Below, piece after piece: positions 17,619-24,945 of a stretch of DNA of 64,000 nt (positions are counted from its first letter, which is position 1; the number at the start of each line of letters is the position of its first letter). The notes under the pieces were generated by a model, which was not told the origin of the DNA, searched no databases, and saw only the letters and a list, made by a program, of their open reading frames with translations. The stretch comes from CAZTQN01 sp964615765 (GTDB lineage: Bacteria > Planctomycetota > Phycisphaerae > Phycisphaerales > UBA1924). The stretch is taken from positions 114,193-178,192 of the forward strand of contig CAZTQN010000005.1 of NCBI GenBank assembly GCA_964615765.1, written 5' to 3'. The position numbers were made by a program, and so were the translations under genes.

Positions 17619-19142
17619 ATGGACCCGCACGCTCCCGTCGATCCGTCCGGCCCCTCGGCTCACACTGACGCCCCGCGTCCCCCGGCTCACGCCGACGGAC
17701 CTGACCAGCCCGCCAAGGCGCCGGTCAACGGCGAGGCACCCGCCGGCGGCGCGATGGACGCGTCGCTCTCCGCCGAGATCGACGAGGCCATGGCCGCCGT
17801 CTTCGGCGACAAGGACGCCAAGCCCGGCGACAAGCCCGGCGACCGCGCCGGCGAACACCGCGGCCCGCGCGACGCCAACCGCAAGAAGGAACGCCCCAAG
17901 GGCCCCGTCACCCTCCCCGGGCACGACGTCGCGCCCATCGGCGGGCCCGCCAAGGCCGCCCTGAAGGGCCCGCGCGTCGTCAGCGCCGGACGCGAGCACC
18001 GCACCGGCACCGTCGTCAGCGTCGGCCCCACCGACCTGTTCATCGAGTTCGGGCCCAAGGAACTCGGCGTCGCCGCCAAGACCCAGTGGCCCGATGACCA
18101 GACGCCCGCCGTCGGGTCTCAGGTCGAAGTCGTCATCGACAAGTTCGAAGCGGGTGAGAACCTCTTCGTCTGCTCGCGCCCCGGCTCGGTCGTCAAGGCC
18201 GCGTGGGAAACGCTCGAGATCGGGCAGACCGTCGAGGGCAAGGTCGTCGGCGTGAACAAGGGCGGGCTCGAGGTCGAAGTGGCCGGGCACCGCGCCTTCA
18301 TGCCCGCCAGCCAGGTCTCCCTCGACCGCATCCCCGACCTCTCCGTCATGATCGGCGAGAAACTGACCTGCCAGGTCAGCCAGATCGACCGTCGCGGCAA
18401 GGGCAACATCGTCCTCTCCCGGCGCGACCTGCTCCAGCAGGAACGCAAGGACCGCGCCGTCAAGCTCAAGGACACCCTCAAGGAAGGCGACACGGTCGAC
18501 GGCACCGTTCGCAAGATCATGCCCTTCGGCGCCTTCGTCGACATCGGCGGCGTCGACGGGCTCATCCACCTCTCCGACCTCACCTACGACCGCGTCGGCT
18601 TCGGCGAACAGGCCATCACCAAGCACGTCAAGGAAGGCCAGGCCGTCAAGGTCAAGGTCCTCAAGATCGAGTGGAACGACGAGGACATCAAGAAGAGCCG
18701 CATCAGCCTCGGCATGAAGCAGATGTCCAGCGACCCGTTCCAGACGGCGGCGGCGGACATCAAGGAAGGCGCCGAGATCAACGGGCGCATCACCCGCCTC
18801 GCCGAGTTCGGCGCCTTCGTCGAGCTCGCCCCCGGCGTCGAAGGCCTCGTCCACGTCAGCGAGATCGCCCACAAGCGCATCAACCACCCGCAGGACGTGC
18901 TCAAGCAGGACCAGGTCGTGCAGTGCAAGGTCCTCAAGATCGACCCCGGCACGCGCCGCATCAGCCTGAGCATCAAGGCCATGACCGCCGCCCCCGAGCC
19001 CGCCGGCGGCGCCCGCAAGGACCGCACGCCCGCCCGCAGCGTCGAAGAAATCACCAAGGAAACGCCCGCCCTGCGCCGCCTCCGGGCTCAGGCCGCGCTC
19101 CGCGAGAAGACCAAGGGCGGCCAGCTCAAGGGCGGCTTCTAA
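17619..19142 (+). CDS. rpsA: Ribosomal protein S1-like protein with four S1 domains
   Basis: RNA-binding protein that in bacteria anchors mRNA to the 30S subunit; 507 residues. The N-terminal 110 residues are Pro/Asp/Lys-rich and look disordered. Four S1 OB-folds start near residues 126 (GTVVSVGPTDLFIEF), 199 (EGKVVGVNKGGLEVEV), 288 (DGTVRKIMPFGAFVDIGG) and 383 (NGRITRLAEFGAFVEL). The last two have the canonical GAFV...GLVHVSE/GLIHLSD signature. Many bacterial S1 proteins have six domains; four plus a long N-terminal arm matches forms in other phyla. A strong terminator follows at 19188, so it is probably monocistronic. Confidence 0.92.
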   Translation: MDPHAPVDPSGPSAHTDAPRPPAHADGPDQPAKAPVNGEAPAGGAMDASLSAEIDEAMAAVFGDKDAKPGDKPGDRAGEHRGPRDANRKKERPKGPVTLPGHDVAPIGGPAKAALKGPRVVSAGREHRTGTVVSVGPTDLFIEFGPKELGVAAKTQWPDDQTPAVGSQVEVVIDKFEAGENLFVCSRPGSVVKAAWETLEIGQTVEGKVVGVNKGGLEVEVAGHRAFMPASQVSLDRIPDLSVMIGEKLTCQVSQIDRRGKGNIVLSRRDLLQQERKDRAVKLKDTLKEGDTVDGTVRKIMPFGAFVDIGGVDGLIHLSDLTYDRVGFGEQAITKHVKEGQAVKVKVLKIEWNDEDIKKSRISLGMKQMSSDPFQTAAADIKEGAEINGRITRLAEFGAFVELAPGVEGLVHVSEIAHKRINHPQDVLKQDQVVQCKVLKIDPGTRRISLSIKAMTAAPEPAGGARKDRTPARSVEEITKETPALRRLRAQAALREKTKGGQLKGGF

Positions 19143-19187
19143 ACCGCCGCCTCCCCCACCCGGTTCCAGTTCGAATCGATCCTTACC

Positions 19188-19220
19188 CGCCCGGGCGCAC
19201 CGCGCCCGGGCGTTTGCTTT
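19188..19220 (+). terminator. Intrinsic terminator of rpsA
   Basis: A 10-bp perfect stem, CGCCCGGGCG at 19188-19197 and again at 19203-19212 (the arm is itself palindromic), with a short loop. It is followed by TTTGCTTT. It lies 46 bases after the rpsA stop. Confidence 0.85.
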
Positions 19221-19268
19221 CCGCCCGATGTGCGCTCATACGAATCGCCGGTGATGCTCGGGCGTCTT

Positions 19269-19338
19269 GGGTACCCCCACGCTCCGCGTGGGGCTTCTGC
19301 CTCAACCGTTTCGGTTGCACCAACGCCCACGTTCCGAC
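19269..19338 (+). repeat. Hairpin repeat element, copy 2
   Basis: Shares its first 24 bases exactly with the element at 3812, including the CCCACGC-TCC-GCGTGGG hairpin. A second hairpin follows here, CAACCG-TTT-CGGTTG, where copy 1 is degenerate. Both copies then have a CACC...CAC-type segment. It lies between the convergent rpsA and glnK genes. Confidence 0.6.
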
Positions 19339-19349
19339 GCTGAGCCGTA

Positions 19350-19709
19350 TCAGATCGCGCTCCCGCCGCGCTCGCCCGTGCGGATCCGCACGCACTGCTC
19401 CAGCGGCATGACGAAGATCTTCCCGTCGCCGACGTCGCCGCGTTCGGTCGTGCGGGCCCCGGCGATGATCGCCTCGATGGCGCGATCGACATACGCGTCA
19501 TTGACGCCGATGGTGATCTGCGTCTTCTGCACCAGGCGCCGGCGGACGCGTTGCCCGCGGAAGAACTCCACCTCGCCCTCCTGCCGCCCGTGCCCGTCCA
19601 CGCTCGCGACCGTCAGGCGGTAGTTGTCCCCCTCGTCCAACACCTTCTGCAGCGCCGCTTGCACCGCGTCCAGTCGCTCCGGCCTGATGATGGCGATGAT
19701 CAGTTTCAT
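19350..19709 (-). CDS. glnK: PII nitrogen regulatory protein (GlnK type)
   Basis: 119-residue trimeric PII signalling protein that senses 2-oxoglutarate and ATP/ADP and typically blocks the AmtB channel. The fold start MKLIIAIIRPERLDAV and the C-terminal GDGKIFVMPLEQCVRIRTGE are typical. The T-loop is unusual: where classical proteins have RGAEYxxxFLPK with the uridylylated Tyr51, this one reads RGQRVRRRLVQKT, with no Tyr. Regulation by GlnD uridylylation is therefore unlikely. It lies 62 bases downstream of amtB on the same strand, the usual amtB-glnK pairing. The gap between them holds a G-rich heptamer array that would sit in the transcript. Confidence 0.92.
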   Translation of the reverse strand: MKLIIAIIRPERLDAVQAALQKVLDEGDNYRLTVASVDGHGRQEGEVEFFRGQRVRRRLVQKTQITIGVNDAYVDRAIEAIIAGARTTERGDVGDGKIFVMPLEQCVRIRTGERGGSAI

Positions 19710-19722
19710 GCTCGCGCTCGCT

Positions 19723-19770
19723 CCCCCCCGCCCCTCGCCTCTCGCCCCTGTCCCCTAGCCCCTGTCCCCT
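19723..19770 (-). repeat. G-rich heptamer array between amtB and glnK
   Basis: On the coding (minus) strand this reads as consecutive heptamers: AGGGGAC, AGGGGCT, AGGGGAC, AGGGGCG, AGAGGCG, AGGGGCG, then a run of seven G. Four consecutive GGGG runs with 3-base loops are a strong quadruplex signature. It fills nearly the whole 62-base gap and ends 13 bases before the glnK ATG, close to the ribosome-binding site. Confidence 0.75.
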
Positions 19771-19771
19771 G

Positions 19772-21118
19772 CTACAAGTGGTATCCCCGCTCGCCGTGCA
19801 CGCTGATATCGAGCCCGTCACGCTCCTGCGCGTCGGTGACGCGCAGGCCGATCGTGCCCTTGATGACCAGCCCGATCGCCAGCGTACCGACGACCGCCAG
19901 CCCAACGCCGACGCCCACGCCGACGGCCTGCTTGACCAGTTGCCCCGCCTCGCCCTTGATCAGCCCGACCACGGGGATGGTGCAGAACACGCCGGTCGCC
20001 AAGGCCCCCCAGATCCCGCCCACGCCGTGCACGCCGAACGCGTCCAGCGCGTCGTCATACCCCAGCCGGTTCTTCATCTGCACCGCCAGGTAGCACACCA
20101 CGCTCGCGGCGGCTCCGATCACGATCGCATACATCGGCATCACGTGCCCCGCCCCGGGCGTGATCGCCACCAGCCCGGCGACGATCCCGGAAGCCATCCC
20201 GACGCTCGTCGGCTTGCCCGTGTGCCGCCATTCAAGCAGCATCCACACCAGCGCCGCGGTCGCGGCGGCGGTCTGCGTCGTCGCGAACGCCAGCCCCGCG
20301 ATCGCCCCCGCCACCGGCGGATCGAACGCCACCGCCGAGCCGGCGTTGAACCCGAACCACCCGAACCACAGCAGCCCCGCGCCCGTGAGCGTCAACGTCA
20401 AGTTGTTCGGATTGATCGCCCCGCCCGAGCCGTTCACGCCCCAATCCCGCCGACGCCCCAAGAGCAGCACCAGCACCAGCGCCGACACGCCGCTGGAGAT
20501 GTGCACCACCGTCCCGCCGGCAAAGTCCAGGACGCCCATCGTGTACAGCCACCCGCCCTCGGCCCACACCCAGTGCGCCAGCGGGCAGTACACCAGCGTC
20601 ACCCACGCGAGAATGAACAGCAGGTAGCTCGAGAACTTCATCCGCTCGGCGACCGCGCCGGAGATCAGCGCCGGCGTGATGATCGCGAACTTGCCCTGGA
20701 ACATCACGAAGACCAGCTCCGGCACGCCCTTGCTGCCAAAGAGCTTGCCCGGCTCGATCCCCGCCAGCCCGATCAATGACGGATCCCACCCGATCAGCCC
20801 GCCCTGCGACTTGCCGAAGGCGAGCATGTAGCCGACGACGACCCAGTGCACCCCGACGACGGCCATCGCCACAAACGAGTGCAGCATGGTCGTCAGGATG
20901 TTCTTCCGCCGGACCATCCCGCCGTAGAACAGCGCGAGGCCCGGCACCATGAGCAGCACCAGCGCGCTGGAGGCGAGCATCCACGCCGTCGACCCGGAGT
21001 CGATCGCGGGCGTCGCGGCCGCCTGTGCCGCCGCTTGCACCGCCGGCTGGGCCGCCTCCGCAGATCCGCCAGCCGCCGTCTGTGCCAGTACCGAGCCGAG
21101 TGCGTCGAGCAGGAGCAT
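19772..21118 (-). CDS. amtB: Ammonium transporter
   Basis: Inner-membrane ammonia/ammonium channel, about 448 residues. The ATG at 21118 is preferred over an in-frame GTG at 21166 because a hydrophobic, signal-like start follows it. Family signatures are clear: FYGGMVRRKNILTTM, FQGKFAIITPALISGAVAERMKF, the first pore His in GGTVVHISSG and the second in FGVHGVGGIWGALATG. Eleven membrane segments are expected. A 40-residue Ala/Gln-rich linker precedes the first transmembrane helix. It pairs with glnK downstream. Long inverted repeats lie in its upstream region. Confidence 0.95.
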   Translation of the reverse strand: MLLLDALGSVLAQTAAGGSAEAAQPAVQAAAQAAATPAIDSGSTAWMLASSALVLLMVPGLALFYGGMVRRKNILTTMLHSFVAMAVVGVHWVVVGYMLAFGKSQGGLIGWDPSLIGLAGIEPGKLFGSKGVPELVFVMFQGKFAIITPALISGAVAERMKFSSYLLFILAWVTLVYCPLAHWVWAEGGWLYTMGVLDFAGGTVVHISSGVSALVLVLLLGRRRDWGVNGSGGAINPNNLTLTLTGAGLLWFGWFGFNAGSAVAFDPPVAGAIAGLAFATTQTAAATAALVWMLLEWRHTGKPTSVGMASGIVAGLVAITPGAGHVMPMYAIVIGAAASVVCYLAVQMKNRLGYDDALDAFGVHGVGGIWGALATGVFCTIPVVGLIKGEAGQLVKQAVGVGVGVGLAVVGTLAIGLVIKGTIGLRVTDAQERDGLDISVHGERGYHL

Positions 21119-21230
21119 CGCAACCCCAACAAGACCGCCCCACGCCCGAGAGCCCGGAGAATACACGGGCCCGGGAGACTACGGGTAGTCCAAACAGCCC
21201 AGAAGGCTCCGGTTTCCGTGAAAACACTGG

Positions 21231-21263
21231 CGTGATCGATAACTGAGCGCGGAATCGATCACG
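21231..21263. promoter_or_regulatory. 10-bp perfect inverted repeat upstream of amtB
   Basis: CGTGATCGAT (21231-21240) and ATCGATCACG (21254-21263) are exact reverse complements separated by 13 bases. The element ends about 113 bases before the amtB ATG. It suits an operator for a dimeric regulator or a leader hairpin; it does not match the NtrC consensus as I know it. Confidence 0.6.
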
Positions 21264-21302
21264 AAACGGGCCGACTGTGAGCGATATCTACCGCGCGTAC
21301 TG

Positions 21303-21332
21303 GTCTGTACGTTTTTTGTCTGGTATACAGAC
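21303..21332. promoter_or_regulatory. AT-rich inverted repeat near the methyltransferase 3' end
   Basis: GTCTGTA (21303-21309) pairs with TACAGAC (21326-21332); a nested GTCTG-N5-CAGAC lies at 21318-21332. A run of six T lies inside the repeat. This stretch is clearly less GC-rich than its surroundings. It may be part of the amtB promoter or end the upstream operon. Confidence 0.45.
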
Positions 21333-21358
21333 TCATCGTGGGAGCTCACCGACAGCCG

Positions 21359-22483
21359 TCAGACTTCGGTGTCGCCCTCATCCGCAGCCGCCTCCGCCGC
21401 CCGGGCCCGCTTCCCGCCCCGCTTCTTGAAGATCGCCGTGCTCGCGTCCTTCAGCGCGCCCAGGCGCACCGGCCCGCGGCGCATGCGTTCCAGCGCGCGG
21501 GCCGCGTTCTCCGGGCTGAACTCGCACCCGATGAACCTGCGCCCGAGCGCGTGCGCGATCACGCCCGTGGTCCCGCTCCCGAGGAACGGGTCGAGCACGC
21601 GATCGCCCGGCTTCGAGCACGCCCGCACCACGCGTTCGAGGTAGACCTCGGGCAACTGGTTGTCGTGGTAATGGCGGCGTTCCTTGCTGTTGCCCTGCAC
21701 CCGACCCCAGAACTGCCCGTACCACACGTCCATCGGCACGCGCTTGCCCGCGGGCATGCCGTCTTTCTTCGACTGCGTCCGCGGGTCGCCGTAGATCGCC
21801 GCGCGGTCGGACATCTCCAGCACGTCCAGCGGGTTCCACGTGTGTTGCCCGCCGCCCTTGATGAAGTACAGCGCGTGCACCTTCGAGTTGATGAACCGGT
21901 CGACCGAGTTCTGCCCGAAGCGGTAGTGCCACACGCACCAGTTCTGCATCGTCATCGCCGCCGGCGGACGCCCGGGCCCGCCCGCGCGCGGATCGACCAC
22001 GCCGCGACCCTTCAGATAGCACACGATGTCCGCGGCCCAGTCGTCCGGGATGTTGATCCACAGCGCCCCGCCGTCACGGAGCCCGCGCACGCACAGGTCG
22101 ATCCAGTCGTACGTGAACGCGAGATACTCGCGCTCCGCCATCGCGTCCTTCCACGCGTCGTACCCGCGCCCCCAGTTGAACGGCGGGTCGGCGAACACCA
22201 GATCCAGCTCCCCGCGCCGCACCTCGTCCAACCCGGCGAGAATCTCCCGGCAATCGCCCACGATCACGCGGGCCTCCGCGCCGTGCTCCGGGTGCTTCAG
22301 CCGCAGCGTCTCGCCGATCTTCGGCAACGGCCCCGCGATCGGCGTGATGTGGGCCTCGTCCGCGACCTCGACGCGCTTGCCGTTGCGGACCCGCGTCACC
22401 GGCGCGGACTTGTTCCGTCCGTTCCGCGCGGCCGCCCGCTCGTGCGCGGCTTTCGTCCCGTTCTTGATCGTGCCTGACGTCAC
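21359..22483 (-). CDS. Orphan site-specific DNA methyltransferase (beta-class N4/N6)
   Basis: S-adenosylmethionine-dependent DNA amino-methyltransferase, about 374 residues from the GTG at 22483. An ATG at 22552 would overlap the upstream gene by 32 bases and is possible. The catalytic motif IV is DLVFADPPFNW and comes before the SAM-binding motif I, DPFLGSGTTG, which is the beta-class order. DPPF leaves N6-adenine or N4-cytosine open. The region between them (about 130-250) should hold the target recognition part. No restriction endonuclease lies nearby, so it is an orphan, possibly regulatory, methylase. A Lys/Arg-rich tail ends the protein. It is the last gene of the M42 peptidase operon. 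Confidence 0.88.
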   Translation of the reverse strand: MTSGTIKNGTKAAHERAAARNGRNKSAPVTRVRNGKRVEVADEAHITPIAGPLPKIGETLRLKHPEHGAEARVIVGDCREILAGLDEVRRGELDLVFADPPFNWGRGYDAWKDAMAEREYLAFTYDWIDLCVRGLRDGGALWINIPDDWAADIVCYLKGRGVVDPRAGGPGRPPAAMTMQNWCVWHYRFGQNSVDRFINSKVHALYFIKGGGQHTWNPLDVLEMSDRAAIYGDPRTQSKKDGMPAGKRVPMDVWYGQFWGRVQGNSKERRHYHDNQLPEVYLERVVRACSKPGDRVLDPFLGSGTTGVIAHALGRRFIGCEFSPENAARALERMRRGPVRLGALKDASTAIFKKRGGKRARAAEAAADEGDTEV

Positions 22484-22520
22484 AGCCGCAAGGGTACCGC
22501 ACGAGGCGGCGTCGCGCAAC

Positions 22521-23369
22521 TCACCCGCCCGCGCCGGCGCCGCCCGCGGCACTCAGCGGGTTCACGCGGGGCGTCGGGTCGCCGTGAGCCGCGATGGTCG
22601 CCGCGACATCCGCCACGATCGCGCGGATGTTCGCACGCCGTTCGGCGCGGGCGCCGGTCGCGCCGCCTTCCGCCGCGACGATCGCCCGCATCCACAGCGC
22701 CCGCCGCGGCGTGCACCCGCACCCGATCGCCTCGATCATCATCGCCGCAAGCATCGCGCGGGCCGCGCGCGTCCGCTCCGCCCCGGCGCACGCGCGCACG
22801 CCGACGCAGTCGATCACCGCCGCCTCCGCGCGCCCCTCGCTCCCCCCACTCATCGCCACGATGTTCGACGCCTTGTGATCCCGGTTGAATAGCTCCGCCC
22901 GCACCATCCGCGTCACCAGTTCGCCCGCGGCGTGCGCGATCGCGTGCTGCACGCGCACCTGCGGCCCCACGCCGCGCCGCACGCGATCAAGCACCTCCAG
23001 CATCGTCTCGCCCGGCACGAACTCAAGGGCCAGCAGTTCGACGGGCACGCCGGCGAGGCGGGCCCGCGCGATCCACACCGGCCGCCCCGTGCGCACGCCC
23101 GCCGCCTCCAGCCGCTGCGCCCCGCGCCACTGCCGGTGCGCATGCCCGAGCCCGAGCATCGACTGCACCCGCCGCCGCACCGACGCGATCGGGCGGCACT
23201 TGACCACGATCTCAACATCACCCACGCGGGCCCGACGCACCCACGCCGCGCCCTGTTCCTTCAGCACCGGCGCGCCATCGAGCCACCCTGGCTCACGCAC
23301 CAGCCGCGCGGCGTTCCCCGCGAGCGCCCCACGCCCGACCCGCACCAGCGCCACCCGCTCCAGACTCAC
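22521..23369 (-). CDS. LPS core kinase-like protein (WaaP/Kdo kinase family)
   Basis: 282 residues. A protein-kinase-like fold is suggested by VEIVVKCRP (a possible ATP-binding Lys), LALEFVPGETMLEVLD as hinge, and the catalytic loop LFNRDHKASNIV, in which the Asp and Asn match the HxDxxxxN pattern of the WaaP/KdkA family. VIDCVGV then stands where the metal-binding DFG would be. The family phosphorylates heptose or Kdo in lipopolysaccharide, in keeping with the O-antigen ligase and glycosyltransferase genes elsewhere in the window. Translation starts at a GTG that overlaps the stop of the upstream peptidase (GTGA, 23366-23369), implying coupling. The substrate is inferred. Confidence 0.72.
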   Translation of the reverse strand: MSLERVALVRVGRGALAGNAARLVREPGWLDGAPVLKEQGAAWVRRARVGDVEIVVKCRPIASVRRRVQSMLGLGHAHRQWRGAQRLEAAGVRTGRPVWIARARLAGVPVELLALEFVPGETMLEVLDRVRRGVGPQVRVQHAIAHAAGELVTRMVRAELFNRDHKASNIVAMSGGSEGRAEAAVIDCVGVRACAGAERTRAARAMLAAMMIEAIGCGCTPRRALWMRAIVAAEGGATGARAERRANIRAIVADVAATIAAHGDPTPRVNPLSAAGGAGAGG

Positions 23370-24862
23370 CGCTGCGCCCTGCGCCCAACCTTGCCCCGCG
23401 CCGCCGGCTTCTTGCCGGCCGCCTTCTTGACCGTCGCCGCCTTACCCGCCGGCGGCTTAGCCGCCGCCCGAACCTTCGCCCCCTTCTTCACCGCGCCATT
23501 CCGACCACGCGCCGCGCCGGCCGCGCCCGCCCCCCGCGCCTCGCCGCCCATCGGCCCGAGCACGCCGCGTGTTTTCTCAAACAGTTTCTCGATCCGCTCC
23601 AGCGCCCCGCCGCCTTCCGGCAGGCTCTGCCCGATGGCTACCAGCAGGTCGACCAGCCCGTGGTAATCGTCGCGGTGGATGAACTCCCGCCCAACCCGCG
23701 GCGGGCCCTTCCGCTGCGCATCGAACGTCCCCGCCTGCACCTCCGCCAGATCGGCCATGTTGTGATAGTTGCCAAGCGGCAGGCACAGGCACGTCGCCTT
23801 GTACCCGTACGTGCAGAACACCGTCGCCTCGCACGCACCGCCCGCCATCAGTTTCCGCTGCCACTTCCACCCGGCCACGTCGCTGTTCCGCTGCGACGCC
23901 GTCGGCACCGACGCGTGCCCGCTGATCTCCTCCGCGCGCTTCGCGCACGCCGCGGTCAGCGCCGGATCGAAGATGCTCATCCGGTCGCCCACGCGCACGA
24001 TCGGCCCGCCGCCGATCGGCGAATCGACGAAACTGCGGCTGTTCTCGAGCGCGATGACGCGGGCCCCCTCGGGCATCGTTTTGAGCTGGCACGCCGCGAT
24101 CGCCCCCGTGAAGCCGATCTCCTCGCTGCGCGTGAACAGCAAGCGCACGTCCAGCACCGCCTCGCCGCGCTCGGCCAGGTTCACCAGCGTGTCGAACGCG
24201 CTCACCGCCGCAGCGAGCGCCGCCAGATCGTCGCACGCCGCCGTGTGCACCACGCCGTTCTCATCCACCGACGCCGGTTCCAGCGCCCACGTCGCCACGT
24301 CGCCCACGCGCACGTCCGGGCCCGTCGCGTGCCGATCCTCGTCGGCCCGCTCGTCCAGCTCGGCGATGTACGTCTTGAAGAGGCGCGAGCCGTCCGGCGC
24401 CGCGACGCCGTCCCCCTCGCCCGTCAGCGTCGCCTCGATGCTCGACTCGGGCCGCCCGCCGGGCGTGCCGGGCTCGTCGCCCATGTGCACGCGCACGCGG
24501 GCCTTTTCGAAGTACACGTCCATCACCCCGCCGCGAAAACTCAGCTCGACCGTCCCGGGCCCGATGACGCGCTCAACCACGAACGCCGGGTGATCGAGGT
24601 GGGCCGTGATGTAGATCGGGGCGGCCGGCTTGCCGTTGCGTGAGCCCGCGCCCCGTCCGCCCGTCGGCAGACGCTTGCCGGCGTCGACAACCAGGTTGCC
24701 CGCGCGGTCCGCCGTGATACGCAGGCCCGGGCGGGCCGCGACCCACCGCCGGATCCACTCGATCACCCGCCACTCCCGCCCCGCCGCCGTCGGGATCTGC
24801 GTGATCTCCAGAAGCCAGTCCAGGTGCTGCCCGCGCGACGCCGAAGCCGGAAAGCTCGTCAT
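23366..24862 (-). CDS. M42-family zinc aminopeptidase with Lys/Ala-rich tail
   Basis: Dinuclear zinc peptidase of family M42 (FrvX/PepA-like), about 498 residues from the ATG at 24862, where the family begins (GQHLDWLLEITQIPTAAGRE). Metal and catalytic residues can be placed: the HxD of ITAHLDHPAF, the Asp pair of ACDDLAAL, the Glu pair of RSEEIGFTGA, Glu in IALENS and the final His of LPLGNYHNMAD. M42 proteins are usually 340-360 residues. Extra length comes from an insert near residues 90-130 and from a 45-residue C-terminal tail rich in Lys, Ala and Pro (KKGAKVRAAAKPPAGK...KKAAGKKPAARGK), reminiscent of histone H1. First gene of a three-gene operon. Confidence 0.87.
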   Translation of the reverse strand: MTSFPASASRGQHLDWLLEITQIPTAAGREWRVIEWIRRWVAARPGLRITADRAGNLVVDAGKRLPTGGRGAGSRNGKPAAPIYITAHLDHPAFVVERVIGPGTVELSFRGGVMDVYFEKARVRVHMGDEPGTPGGRPESSIEATLTGEGDGVAAPDGSRLFKTYIAELDERADEDRHATGPDVRVGDVATWALEPASVDENGVVHTAACDDLAALAAAVSAFDTLVNLAERGEAVLDVRLLFTRSEEIGFTGAIAACQLKTMPEGARVIALENSRSFVDSPIGGGPIVRVGDRMSIFDPALTAACAKRAEEISGHASVPTASQRNSDVAGWKWQRKLMAGGACEATVFCTYGYKATCLCLPLGNYHNMADLAEVQAGTFDAQRKGPPRVGREFIHRDDYHGLVDLLVAIGQSLPEGGGALERIEKLFEKTRGVLGPMGGEARGAGAAGAARGRNGAVKKGAKVRAAAKPPAGKAATVKKAAGKKPAARGKVGRRAQR

Positions 24863-24945
24863 GCGACATCGTACACAGCCGCGCCCCGCCGCCGCCCGGT
24901 CCGCGCCCGCCAACGCGCCTGCGAATCAGCCCGTTCCGGCCCGTT

